DNA of 64,000 nucleotides from assembly GCA_001414325.1 (NCBI GenBank), contig LLKB01000005.1, forward strand, positions 562,303 through 626,302, in the 5' to 3' direction. The translations under genes were made by a program, and so were the position numbers. The notes beneath the pieces were generated by a model. It ran no database searches, was not told the DNA's origin, and saw only the letters and a list, made by a program, of their open reading frames with translations. The stretch is from Butyribacter intestini. GTDB lineage: Bacteria; Bacillota; Clostridia; Lachnospirales; Lachnospiraceae. Numbering within the stretch: the first letter of the stretch is position 1; each line of letters opens with the position of its first letter. Positions 8,036-17,401 of the stretch are shown in pieces.

Positions 8036-9604
8036 TTATTTATTAGCTTTTTCCATCTTCTCATACTTAGCGATGTCAGCATCTGAAAGAACATTATAAC
8101 CGCTCTTTCCGAAGTATTTAAGCATTGCTTTTGCATGATACCAGTTAGCTTTTCTTGTTGCTTCGTCTACATAATCAGCAGCTTTCTTTTCTCCGCTGTC
8201 AACTTTGTTATGAATATCAATCTTGTTGAAGTACTCATTACAATAGTTCCAGTATCCTGCAATACTTGTCCATCCGTATGGGATAGGCTGCATACAACTT
8301 GCAAAGTATTCTTTCCAAAGTTTAACATGCTCATCATCCATACCCTTGCAATACATCTTGATATAATCATTCCAGATGTCTGAATTTGTTGTGATAGGTG
8401 CAGGCATAACATCATATTTAAGTGCAAGACCCTTAGAGTTCTTCTGGCTCTCATCATTGTAAAGCTCAATTCTTGTCTTCCATCCATCCTGACCAAAACT
8501 CATGAACTTAAGAAGCTCATATGCTTCACGAGGATACTTACAAGATGTTGTAACACCACCAAAGTCGATAGTTGCGATTGAATGATGGTCTTTTGAAGCA
8601 TCATCCTTACTTACTGCAGGAATTACATAAGGTACGATATCAAGGTTATATTTCTGGAATGCTTTTGTAGCCCATGTTCCCTGATATGTCCAGAATGCTT
8701 CTGTAAAGAGTGCTACATGGCTTGAAGCTCCACACCATGCATCGAAGTCACCCATCCAGCTTTCCATGTCAAGTGTCTGTGTCTGAGGTGCGATATATCC
8801 ACCCTGTTTAAGTTCTGCAAACTGCTGCTCACCTTTAGCCCATGCTGTAAGGTCAAACTGTGTTCCGTCAAAACCGAACTCACCCTGAACTGTCTGCTTA
8901 GCAGCAATTCCATAGTATGAATCAAGTCTGTTGTAGTAACCACATCCATAATAAGCCATACCATCTGATGACTTCTTAACTGTAGTATCCTTGATAAGCT
9001 TAATCATGTCATCCCATGTCCAGTTTCTTGAAGGTGTTTTAACATTAAGTGTTGATAATACATTTCTGTCAACATACATAACACCAGGGAAGAATTTAAC
9101 AGGTACTGCATATCTCTTTTCTGTTCCGTAACATCCAAGTCCGCAGTCATTAACTGTTGATGCAACTTCCTTTGTCTCAGGATCAGAATTCCAATATGAT
9201 GAAATATCCATCACAAGTCTGTTATTAAGTGCAAAATCTGCATCTGAGAACATAATTACATCAGGTGCTTCCTTATTTGATACCATTGTAAGTAATGAAT
9301 CATTGTACTTAGCAACATTCTGATATTTAACATTTACCTTAATATTTGGATAAATCTTCATGAAACGCTTTGCAAGATACTTAACTGTTTCATCCTGATC
9401 AAAGTGATAATATGTAAGCTCAATCTTATCACTTGTAATATCCTTTGCTTTCTTATACTTGATTCCATCAATAGTTGTTTCATCATATTTTCCGGAAACA
9501 TCCTTTGCACTATTTTTTGAAACGGAACCGCCATTACTTCCACAAGCTGTCATACCTACTACCATAGATGCGGCGAGCAGAAGTGCCATAAGTTTTTTCC
9601 TCAT
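8036..9604 (-). CDS. Sugar ABC transporter substrate-binding lipoprotein (family 1)
   Basis: 522-aa lipoprotein: charged MRKKL start, hydrophobic segment and lipobox GMTAC-GS near residue 21. The mature part has the family 1 solute-binding fold (ELTYYHFDQDETVKYLAKRFMKIYPNIKVNVKY..., PDVIMFSDADFALNNRLVMDIS). It presumably captures an oligosaccharide, probably arabino-oligosaccharide given its neighbours, and passes it to the MalF/MalG-type pair encoded just upstream. It lies 465 bases after the permeases; that gap holds repeats but no clear terminator that must block read-through, so it may be co-transcribed or have its own promoter. Ribosome site AGGAGG. Substrate is inferred. Confidence 0.88.
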   Translation of the reverse strand: MRKKLMALLLAASMVVGMTACGSNGGSVSKNSAKDVSGKYDETTIDGIKYKKAKDITSDKIELTYYHFDQDETVKYLAKRFMKIYPNIKVNVKYQNVAKYNDSLLTMVSNKEAPDVIMFSDADFALNNRLVMDISSYWNSDPETKEVASTVNDCGLGCYGTEKRYAVPVKFFPGVMYVDRNVLSTLNVKTPSRNWTWDDMIKLIKDTTVKKSSDGMAYYGCGYYNRLDSYYGIAAKQTVQGEFGFDGTQFDLTAWAKGEQQFAELKQGGYIAPQTQTLDMESWMGDFDAWCGASSHVALFTEAFWTYQGTWATKAFQKYNLDIVPYVIPAVSKDDASKDHHSIATIDFGGVTTSCKYPREAYELLKFMSFGQDGWKTRIELYNDESQKNSKGLALKYDVMPAPITTNSDIWNDYIKMYCKGMDDEHVKLWKEYFASCMQPIPYGWTSIAGYWNYCNEYFNKIDIHNKVDSGEKKAADYVDEATRKANWYHAKAMLKYFGKSGYNVLSDADIAKYEKMEKANK

Positions 9605-9805
9605 AGTTTTCCTCCTTAATATTTAGATAACTTTGTAGTTCATTTTATGTTGTATATTATATCACACTTTTTTCACAAATGCTATAGTTTTTTGTGAAAT
9701 ATTTTAACTTTTTATGAAGTCATTTACAATTTATACATTTTTATTCACAAAAAACACAAAAAATCACCAATGCAAAACTTACCATTAATGATTTTTTGTT
9801 TTAAA

Positions 9806-9878
9806 GTAACAGTTTATCTATAAAAAGATAATTTACAAAACAGCCTTTCATTTCAAAAATGAAAGGCTGAACTGTTAC
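9806..9878 (+). mobile_element. MITE copy 3, internally deleted
   Basis: 73-bp derivative with both ends (GTAACAG ... GGCTGAACTGTTAC). Only the left part and the palindrome GCCTTTCATTTC-AAAAATGAAAGGC remain; the right module is gone. No obvious 8-bp duplication. It lies within the transport operon, between permease and binding-protein genes. Confidence 0.75.
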
Positions 9879-10014
9879 TTTCTACTTAATCCGAGCAAAT
9901 TCGTGTAACTACTCTGCTTTGCGAAGTTTCTACTTCTTGGGCTGCGTTCGTTGCAGCCTTAGAAATACTCTTCTCAAAGCTAAATCATGTTACTTCTTGC
10001 TTAATCCGAGCAAA
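9874..10014. repeat. Structured segment flanked by 26-nt direct repeats
   Basis: Near-identical 26-mers (GTTACTT..., ending ACTTAATCCGAGCAAA or GCTTAATCCGAGCAAA) at 9874-9899 and 9989-10014 enclose about 90 bases. On the minus strand that stretch can nest GTAAC/GTTAC, CTTTG/CAAAG and GGCTG/CAGCC pairs. It partly overlaps MITE copy 3. Possibly an insertion or a folded RNA; function unknown. Confidence 0.45.
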
Positions 10015-10069
10015 AAAACTTGCATATATGGTTTTTTTGCAGAGTTAAATTGTTATACAATTTAACTCT
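10010..10069 (-). terminator. Tandem hairpins after the permease gene
   Basis: AGAGTTAAATTGT pairs with its complement (10041-10069) directly at the stop codon. It is followed in the minus direction by a gcaaaaaaac / gtttttttgc hairpin carrying a U7 run (10010-10040). These may give partial termination inside the operon, or stabilise the upstream mRNA. Confidence 0.5.
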
Positions 10070-11062
10070 TTATTCTCCTGTAATACCTGTTCTATCAATA
10101 CTCTCTACGAAGTATCTCTGGAGAACAAAATACATTACAAGCAATGGGAGTATGCTGAGCATTGTACCCGCCATGTTTATCGACTCATTTATACTTGTTA
10201 CGGCTGTTGTTGCAGTCTGTGCATAATCTGAGTAGTTTGATGCGAAGTCACCGAGCTTGATAACAAGTGATGACCAGCCCGATTTTGTCGTAACACCTGA
10301 TACATACATCTGTGTAAGGTATGACTCATTCCAGTACCATACAAATGAGAAAAGTGATACTGTAATGATAGCAGGTGATGCAGATGGAAGTGATATTTTA
10401 AAGAATGACTTAAGATATCCTGCTCCATCAATCTGTGCAGCTTCGATAAGTACCTTTGGCACCTGTCTGAAGAACTGCCAGAATATCAATATAAATATCG
10501 GTGCATTTATACCCATTCCGAGGAGTGCCGGAAGTACAAATGACCAGATTGTTCCAAGAATACCCATGTTAGAATAAAGTACATATGTAGGTATCATTGT
10601 AATCTGACTTGGAAGAATAAATGTAAAGAGGATGATTCCAAGTACAACTTTCTTTCCAGGGAACTCGAAACGGGCAAGTCCGTATCCGATTACAGAACAC
10701 GAAAGAAGATTACAAAGTGTAGGTGCACCGGCAATTATTATACTCTGTCCGAAAGACTTCCAGAAATCCATACTCTGAGCTGCCTGTTTATAGTTGTCTA
10801 AATTTAACTTTGACGGTATCCAGTTGATTGAAGAATCAAGCAGGTCATCAAGTGTCATGAAACTCTGGCTCACCATATAAAGAATAGGATAAATATATAT
10901 AAATCCGATACAGATGAGGAGTGCATATATAACAAATACCTTTAAGAATCCTTCTTTCTCTTTGGAGCCTAAAAGGAATTTGTGTAACTTTTCTTTTGTA
11001 AATTTTGGCTGTGTTGATACAACTGCCGTACTAGGCTGCTGCTTTTGCGTTCTTCTTGGCAT
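10070..11062 (-). CDS. Carbohydrate ABC transporter permease, MalG type
   Basis: 330-aa inner-membrane subunit with six predicted helices after a ~35-residue polar N-terminus. The ATPase-contact EAA loop is clear near residue 207 (EAAQIDGAGYLKSFFKISLP). It pairs with the MalF-type protein encoded upstream; the two frames overlap by 32 bases, and AGGAGG lies nine bases before the ATG at 11062, supporting that start. No ATPase gene is present in the operon, so this importer probably uses a shared MsmX/MsmK-type ATPase encoded elsewhere. Substrate likely an arabino-oligosaccharide by context. Confidence 0.9.
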   Translation of the reverse strand: MPRRTQKQQPSTAVVSTQPKFTKEKLHKFLLGSKEKEGFLKVFVIYALLICIGFIYIYPILYMVSQSFMTLDDLLDSSINWIPSKLNLDNYKQAAQSMDFWKSFGQSIIIAGAPTLCNLLSCSVIGYGLARFEFPGKKVVLGIILFTFILPSQITMIPTYVLYSNMGILGTIWSFVLPALLGMGINAPIFILIFWQFFRQVPKVLIEAAQIDGAGYLKSFFKISLPSASPAIITVSLFSFVWYWNESYLTQMYVSGVTTKSGWSSLVIKLGDFASNYSDYAQTATTAVTSINESINMAGTMLSILPLLVMYFVLQRYFVESIDRTGITGE

Positions 11063-12083
11063 TTCTTGCGCTCCTCCTTTCTATCTTCTTAAGCTGACGC
11101 TGTTCTTTCTTGTGGGCTTTCTTCGCTCTCTTAACCTGTTTCTCATATACATCTTTCTTAGCTAAGAATACAAGTGAGAACAGACCTACAATAAGGAGAA
11201 CTACCACTGAATACAACCACGCCATCGCTGATGCATATCCATAACCCTTTTCTTCTGTTCCAGAGAACATTGCTGTCTTTATCAGTCCTATAATCGAGTT
11301 CTGATCGTTGTTTGAAATAAATACTATGGTATATACAATATTTAAAAGTATCATTGGCTTGATATTTGGAAGTGTTATCTTCCAGAAACATTCCCATCCT
11401 GAACCACCATCGATCTTTGCAGCTTCATACATTGATCTGTCAATCTTCTGTAATGCTGAGAGGAATATAAGTATCTGCACACCTGAATACCAGAGTATTG
11501 TTACCATATTCTCAAAAAGTTTTGAAATAGGTGTTGCAAGTGCAGCAGGCATAAATCCTTTTATTGCCTCTGTTATTGCCTGTGTATCGATAGATGTGAT
11601 ACTTCCTGCTCCCTGGGCATTTAACATTCCAAGGATAGGACCACTTACGATGATAACCGGAAGGAAAAAGATAAGTCTGAAGAATCCCTTACCTTTTATC
11701 TTCTGATTAAGCATCATAGATATAATAAGTGCAAACACGACTATAATAGGTACTGATATAACAGTTGATACCACATAGTCTATAAGATTTGTAACAAAGT
11801 CCGACTCTGATAAGAGTATCTGGGTAAAGTTCCCGTAACCTACAAAGTTAAAATTCATACCAAGTGGTGTGATGCTGATATTATTTAATGCATACCTGAA
11901 CGATGTGATCAATGGGTAAGCTAAGAATAAAATCGCACCGACTATCCATGGCGATATAAACAGTACACCGGTAATCGCATCTCTCTTCGCAAGTTTTCCG
12001 GGTTTAGCACCTTTCTTTAACTGCTTTAACTGCTCTTTCTCTTCTTTTGTCATTTTCTTTTTCTTCTTCATTTCTTCACTCAT
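11031..12083 (-). CDS. Sugar ABC transporter permease, MalF type
   Basis: 350-aa membrane protein, six predicted helices, EAA loop at residue 220 (EAAKIDGGSGWECFWKITLP). Both cytoplasmic tails are unusually basic: a lysine-rich N-terminus (residues 1-35) and about 40 Lys/Arg/Ala residues at the C-terminus. It partners the MalG-type protein that follows. The start codon overlaps the previous gene's stop (ATGA at 12080-12083), indicating translational coupling with the DUF5696-like protein. Confidence 0.9.
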   Translation of the reverse strand: MSEEMKKKKKMTKEEKEQLKQLKKGAKPGKLAKRDAITGVLFISPWIVGAILFLAYPLITSFRYALNNISITPLGMNFNFVGYGNFTQILLSESDFVTNLIDYVVSTVISVPIIVVFALIISMMLNQKIKGKGFFRLIFFLPVIIVSGPILGMLNAQGAGSITSIDTQAITEAIKGFMPAALATPISKLFENMVTILWYSGVQILIFLSALQKIDRSMYEAAKIDGGSGWECFWKITLPNIKPMILLNIVYTIVFISNNDQNSIIGLIKTAMFSGTEEKGYGYASAMAWLYSVVVLLIVGLFSLVFLAKKDVYEKQVKRAKKAHKKEQRQLKKIERRSARNAKKNAKAAA

Positions 12084-14425
12084 TCAGTCTCACCTGCCTT
12101 ATACGAATATGACATAGCCCCGACCTTTACACCATCTACCGTTCTTGAAACGCTTGTATAGTTTACATAGATCTTTGTGCCATTGTCGTAAGTTACTACT
12201 GTAACTCCATTGTTAAGTTTCTCGTGTTTCTTAATAACCGAACCCTTTGTAACCTCATTAAGTTTTCTTAAATCCTTGTCATACTTAACGATAGTGTCCT
12301 TATATGTCTTGTACTCCGTACTGTAAAGATCTGACGAGTTCGTATATATAAGGTCTGATGAATTTTCATATGTCACATAGAATGACGGATAAACACCGGC
12401 TTCGACCATCTGTAAAAGGAATTCCTGTTTATTTGCTTCAAAGTTTACATAATTTGAATACATTGGGATAATTCCCTTAAGTACCATTGAAAGGAAAGGT
12501 ATCTCCTCATCAACATACATATAATCTGATGAGCCAAGAGGCATATCAAGAAATGCATTTGTATCTTTCCAAAGGTAAGATACAGGCTGTTCAAGTACAA
12601 GATTTGTTTTCTTTGCTACATCGCCGATAAGCTTTGTATTGTCATTTGCAGTGTCATTTCTTGTATAGAACTTTCCTTTAAGGCTATAAGAAAAGATTGT
12701 ATTACTAAGTCCTGCTATTGCAAGATTCTTCACTCCGTCATCTGTATATGAAGAAACTAACTCACTAAGGTCTTCATTGGCTTTTGATGGAGTAAGATAA
12801 TAGAAAGTATCATATACTTCTTTCTTTTCTTCCTCTTTAAATGTTCTCTTGTTGACCTGCTTTATCATATCATATGTAAGCTTGTTTGTTGACGGGTTAA
12901 GTCTTAATGCATCATTGTAAAGATACAACTGATAATTGTCTTTTGCGGAATCTTTTATAAGTTTTGTAAGCTTACCTGTTCCGCCAATATGTCTGTCAGC
13001 TTTATACTTTGTGACAGGCACATTATAAAGACCGCCTTTCTGCCATCCCTTATACATTGATATAAGACTTGCAACTCCGTTTTTCTTTAACTCTCCAAAT
13101 ATGTCAGAGATATTTTCTGTTGTTGTCATTGTGACAGCTCTTGTCCCTACAAGGAATTCTTCTCTGTCTGTTCCAAGGAAATCAACTCTTGTGTTGTATG
13201 AGTCGTCTTTCTTTGTGACAAGACCATTGTCGAGAAGATAATTGCGGTACTTTGCTGCCATTGCAGAATAGTTTGCGTCATCACCTGAAAGCATCATATA
13301 TCTTACTGTCATATCCATGTGAGTGCGTTTTTCTTCTGCTTTTGTAACCGTACCTGAATTTGAATTGTTAAGAGGCTGAACATAAATATCTCTCAACTTA
13401 AATTTTGCAAAACAACGGTTATAATTTACCATAACTCCGTTTGGATGAGCCTCAATGCTCGCACGCTTGTCACCGCTTTCTACTACTGCGATATATCCAA
13501 GCTGCTGTTTTGTATGAGCCATACCAAAGATTGGTGCGATGACTTCATTTGCATCTTCTACCATATCAATCTTATCCCAGAGATAAGTCTTTACTTCAGA
13601 ATCATCAAATCCGGCATCACTTCCGTAAATGTTCTGAGAAAATCCCGTTGTATATCTTCCCTCTTTATTGTCAAGATTGATAAGTGCTCCGTTTCCATCA
13701 GGAATAAGCATATATCCTTCTTCGTCATCAAGATATGTATATCCCATGAGAGGGAAGAGACTTATTGTTGAAATATAAATACCATCTGCATCTTCTTTGA
13801 TAGATTTATCCGGAACAGATACTACTACATCTTCACCGTCAAGTTTTACATTTACTGAAAGCCCAAACTGATATTCATCAAAATAAATATCTGCCGTAAA
13901 TCCATCTGACTCTTTGTTTACATTTATCGTATTCTGGTTATTTATAAGATCAACCTGGTATGTATTCTTTGCATCTTTGATGGCATTGATAACAATACCT
14001 GATTTCATATAACCGTTCCATACGCTGTTACTGTTTCCATCATCCTTCTCATCACTAAGTGTAGACTCCATGATTTTTCCTGTCTTCTTATTCTGAAGCA
14101 TTATTGAAAGACGAGGCTCATATAAAAACATTTTATATGTGTCGTTCTCGGCTACAAGTTTGTAATCTTTAAGTGTTATCCATTTTGACTTGTCAACCTT
14201 ACCTACGGCACCATCCTGAACAACTTCACCGTCACTTTTAATCTTGTTTTTATTCTCCTCTTCTTTCTTTTGTGAAGAGGCATCCGTTGAACTTGTCGCA
14301 TCTGATGTGCTTGTTGCATCATTGTCAGAATCAACACCGGTCGCATGTGACATAACCGGTACCGCTGCGACTAAAAGTGCCAATGCACTAACTATTGCTA
14401 TGATTTTTTTCTTATTCTTAGCCAA
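12080..14425 (-). CDS. Secreted DUF5696-like protein of the transport operon
   Basis: About 781 aa. A longer frame opens at 14488, but its first 21 codons lie inside the upstream gene. The better start is TTG at 14425, preceded by GAGAGGTGG and followed at once by a typical signal peptide (AKNKKKIIAIVSALALL ... SHA), overlapping the previous stop by eight bases. A low-complexity Ser/Thr/Asp linker follows. The mature part resembles DUF5696 proteins that accompany sugar importers in Clostridia and Paenibacillus; no enzymatic motif was recognised with confidence. It is translationally coupled to the MalF-type permease. A cell-surface glycan-binding or hydrolytic role is a guess from context. 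Confidence 0.7.
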   Translation of the reverse strand: MAKNKKKIIAIVSALALLVAAVPVMSHATGVDSDNDATSTSDATSSTDASSQKKEEENKNKIKSDGEVVQDGAVGKVDKSKWITLKDYKLVAENDTYKMFLYEPRLSIMLQNKKTGKIMESTLSDEKDDGNSNSVWNGYMKSGIVINAIKDAKNTYQVDLINNQNTINVNKESDGFTADIYFDEYQFGLSVNVKLDGEDVVVSVPDKSIKEDADGIYISTISLFPLMGYTYLDDEEGYMLIPDGNGALINLDNKEGRYTTGFSQNIYGSDAGFDDSEVKTYLWDKIDMVEDANEVIAPIFGMAHTKQQLGYIAVVESGDKRASIEAHPNGVMVNYNRCFAKFKLRDIYVQPLNNSNSGTVTKAEEKRTHMDMTVRYMMLSGDDANYSAMAAKYRNYLLDNGLVTKKDDSYNTRVDFLGTDREEFLVGTRAVTMTTTENISDIFGELKKNGVASLISMYKGWQKGGLYNVPVTKYKADRHIGGTGKLTKLIKDSAKDNYQLYLYNDALRLNPSTNKLTYDMIKQVNKRTFKEEEKKEVYDTFYYLTPSKANEDLSELVSSYTDDGVKNLAIAGLSNTIFSYSLKGKFYTRNDTANDNTKLIGDVAKKTNLVLEQPVSYLWKDTNAFLDMPLGSSDYMYVDEEIPFLSMVLKGIIPMYSNYVNFEANKQEFLLQMVEAGVYPSFYVTYENSSDLIYTNSSDLYSTEYKTYKDTIVKYDKDLRKLNEVTKGSVIKKHEKLNNGVTVVTYDNGTKIYVNYTSVSRTVDGVKVGAMSYSYKAGETE

Positions 14426-16481
14426 ATCGGTACACCACCTCTCCAAATACGGCACTAATAAACTCAAATACCTGAGCCCATAATACATAAATTATGAATA
14501 TGAGGAGTGCCATAATCAAAATTGTAAATATTGTTATACAGATAACCTTGGCTGTTTCCTTTGCCGTGTAATTATTTACTTCTTTTATGCCAAGTATCAC
14601 AAGTACAATTACCCATCCGTAAATTACATACTGAAGAAGTGTGATAAGGAACTGCTCATTAGTTGTAAGTATATGTGTCAATATGAAACTAAATGGTATA
14701 TATACTACATATGGAAGAAGTGAATAGCAGAAGTATGTATAAATCTTCTTTATCGTACCTTCACCTTCATTTATAGTACATACAAGATAGTTACATAATG
14801 TAATGGCTGCCATTACAATGACAATCTTTCCAATATCTGAGAAAATCTCATATCTTCCTTCTCTTACTGTTTTCTGTAAGAAACCGCAGAGATATTTGTT
14901 GATTACATACTCTATCATAAATACAAGAAGTATAAATGACGGTGCAGACCATGATGCCCTGCCCTCTCTTGCGATTCCGTATGAACCATCAATAGGATGT
15001 TTCATAAAATATTTTGAATAGCATACATTAGCGACAAATGTCTTTTGCTTGAAGTTTGCAATAGCTGCTTTAGGTTTTGCGAGAATACCCTTCTTTTTAT
15101 CAAGAGATTTCACAATCTTAAATGCTGCCCACAATGCAACTATTATCACAAGTGCTGCTACAATATTGTCTTTAAGCCACTCATTTCGTATTTCCCAGAA
15201 AGCATCTGAATATCCTTCATAATCTTTTGCAAGTCTTGCATATTTAAGTGCCATGTCGTAATTTTCTTCCTGGAAGTATGCACGACCCATAGCCTTATTT
15301 GCATAATCAAACATACTGTTCATCTGAAGAACCTGCTGCAATGGTTTCTTACTTTCCGTATAATGACCTTTTGAATAAAGGTAAAGTGCCTTATGCAAAA
15401 GCTGTGTAAATTCTGATGGCTCATAAACCTGAATCTGCTTTTTATCAGAGTCGAGTACATATATATTGTCCTTAGAATCTACCTGAATACTTGTAACCTG
15501 CGTTGAAAGACCAACCCTCTGCGTACCATCATCAGTACCACCGAATACATAGAGAAGTTCACCCTGTTTGTTGTACTCGTAGATGTAACCCTGTGATGAT
15601 GCAACATAGATGTTATCATGGTTACCTGTTGTAACTGCCGCCGGTGATTCATCATAATCACTCACACCGCCTTTTATAAGGTTTGTACCTGCGATGTTAA
15701 GTCTTTTAAGAGACATATTCTCATCACCACGTGTTACCGTGTAGATAAGTCCTTTCGTATCTATCGAAAGGTTATCAGGTGTTGATGGCATATTACTTAC
15801 CATCTTTGCTCTCTGCTCATCAGTAAGGATAGCGCGATAGATAATAGTCTGAAGACTCACTGATGCATAGTTTGTACCAAAGTATCCAAGGAATGTTCCA
15901 CCTTCTTCCGGCGAAATCTCGACGATACCGTTTGTATTTGACTGACATACGATATACATAACACCTGCATCATTTACAACTATCTTCTGCGGCAGGAAGT
16001 CAAGTCCCTCACCATAAAGCGGACTATCCGGCTTTGTGTACTTGTTTAAAACTTTTCCGTTCTGATCAAAAACAAAAACCGCTTTTCCATCTTTATCAGC
16101 CACATAAATCTTTTTGTCGGAAGTTACAAATACACCCATTGGTGTTTTTAACTTTCCTTTACCGATAATGTTTAATAACTTTCCGTCTGCTGTACCAACC
16201 AGGATACGCCCATGACCTGTGTCAGCAACATATATCGTGCCGTCAGAAGTTATGTACATATCACTTGGATTGCTCATAAATTCATTGCCGAATTTTATGA
16301 GTGTCTTTTGTGCAAGGTACGCTGTCTGTGTTTCCATCGTCCGTCCATAACCGTCATTTGTAAATGTACGATATGGTGTGTTTGCAGAAACACTTACGGA
16401 ATTTAATCCTGTTGACAGCGTTATTACGAATGCCAAGAGCAATACAGAAACAATCTTAAATAAATTTTTATTCTTTTTCAT
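14418..16481 (-). CDS. NHL-propeller / TPR / Yip1-type membrane protein
   Basis: 687 aa with four parts. A signal peptide or anchor occupies residues 1-33. About six NHL-type propeller blades follow to ~350 (TIYVADTGHGRILVG, KIYVADKDGKAVFVF, NIYVLDSDKKQIQVYEP). A short TPR-like helical stretch comes next (ALYLYSKGHYTESKKPLQQVL, AYFQEENYDMALKYARLA). Last is a transmembrane helix near 440 and a Yip1-like bundle of about five helices. The propeller should face outside. It sits between the two importer modules and is probably an accessory or sensory component; no biochemical role is known to me. GGAGGAGAAGG precedes the ATG at 16481. Confidence 0.75.
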   Translation of the reverse strand: MKKNKNLFKIVSVLLLAFVITLSTGLNSVSVSANTPYRTFTNDGYGRTMETQTAYLAQKTLIKFGNEFMSNPSDMYITSDGTIYVADTGHGRILVGTADGKLLNIIGKGKLKTPMGVFVTSDKKIYVADKDGKAVFVFDQNGKVLNKYTKPDSPLYGEGLDFLPQKIVVNDAGVMYIVCQSNTNGIVEISPEEGGTFLGYFGTNYASVSLQTIIYRAILTDEQRAKMVSNMPSTPDNLSIDTKGLIYTVTRGDENMSLKRLNIAGTNLIKGGVSDYDESPAAVTTGNHDNIYVASSQGYIYEYNKQGELLYVFGGTDDGTQRVGLSTQVTSIQVDSKDNIYVLDSDKKQIQVYEPSEFTQLLHKALYLYSKGHYTESKKPLQQVLQMNSMFDYANKAMGRAYFQEENYDMALKYARLAKDYEGYSDAFWEIRNEWLKDNIVAALVIIVALWAAFKIVKSLDKKKGILAKPKAAIANFKQKTFVANVCYSKYFMKHPIDGSYGIAREGRASWSAPSFILLVFMIEYVINKYLCGFLQKTVREGRYEIFSDIGKIVIVMAAITLCNYLVCTINEGEGTIKKIYTYFCYSLLPYVVYIPFSFILTHILTTNEQFLITLLQYVIYGWVIVLVILGIKEVNNYTAKETAKVICITIFTILIMALLIFIIYVLWAQVFEFISAVFGEVVYRFG

Positions 16482-16513
16482 AATGTCTGTTCCTTCTCCT
16501 CCTCTAGCTTCAT

Positions 16514-17383
16514 TTACTTGATACCTGAATGTGCCATTGTATTCATGACATTGTTCTGAAGTATGATAAATAACACGAGGTTAGGAACAAACAATATAAG
16601 TGAGGCTGCCGCCGCCATACCCTGACCGGAGACTGTGTTATTTACATTGACAAGTGAGTTCATATAGAAAGTCAATGTTTTCATACTGTCATCATTTACA
16701 TAGTAGTTTGATGTTTCCATGTTTACCCATACCTGCTGGAAAACAAGGATTGCTGCTGTTGCAATAGCCGGTTTTATCATCGGAATAATGATTTTTCTGT
16801 AAACCGTCCAGTCTGTTGCACCGTCAATGTAAGCTGCTTCGATAAGTGAATCAGGAACCTGCTCCACGAACTGCTTAACAAGGAAAAGTGCTACCGGATA
16901 AGCAAGCAATGGTAAGATATGTGCCCATATGCTGTCGATAAGTCCTACTTTACAGATAACAAGGTATCTTGGAATAAGAACTGCTGTTGCAACAAACATA
17001 AGAGCAAGCTGGTTTATATTCATCATAAGCTGTCTGCCCTTGAATTTTAACTTTGCAAGAGCAAATGCCGCAAATGTTGTAAACAGAAGTGACAATCCTA
17101 CTGTCAGTCCCGTAACCAGTAAACTGTTAAATACATAACGGCTGAGTGGAACACCTGCCGTACGGCTGAACTTTATCAGCTTTGTGAAGTTTTCAAGTGT
17201 TGCATTTCTTACAAAGAATGTAGGCGGGAATGCAAACAACTCATCCATCGGCTTAAACGCATGGTTTGCAATAAACACGATTGGTAGTGCCATGAATATT
17301 ACGAGAGGTAATAATATGGCGATAATCTTAATCTGTCCTCTTTCAAACTTTTGAGGATTAATTCTCTTGCCTTTATATGCCAT
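16514..17383 (-). CDS. Carbohydrate ABC transporter permease, MalG type (second pair)
   Basis: 289-aa six-helix permease. EAA loop around residue 182 (EAAYIDGATDWTVYRKIIIP). It forms the second permease pair with the MalF-type protein encoded 18 bases upstream, and belongs with the 1008-aa binding protein at the head of the operon. GAGGAGGAAAAAAG precedes the ATG. As with the other pair, no ATPase is encoded nearby. Confidence 0.9.
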   Translation of the reverse strand: MAYKGKRINPQKFERGQIKIIAILLPLVIFMALPIVFIANHAFKPMDELFAFPPTFFVRNATLENFTKLIKFSRTAGVPLSRYVFNSLLVTGLTVGLSLLFTTFAAFALAKLKFKGRQLMMNINQLALMFVATAVLIPRYLVICKVGLIDSIWAHILPLLAYPVALFLVKQFVEQVPDSLIEAAYIDGATDWTVYRKIIIPMIKPAIATAAILVFQQVWVNMETSNYYVNDDSMKTLTFYMNSLVNVNNTVSGQGMAAAASLILFVPNLVLFIILQNNVMNTMAHSGIK

Positions 17384-17401
17384 TTCTTTTTTCCTCCTCT
17401 T

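Noticed and set aside
9874-10014. A second T-box before the binding-protein gene
   Set aside because: Some stem I-like strings occur, but the universal TGGNACCGCG antiterminator is missing.
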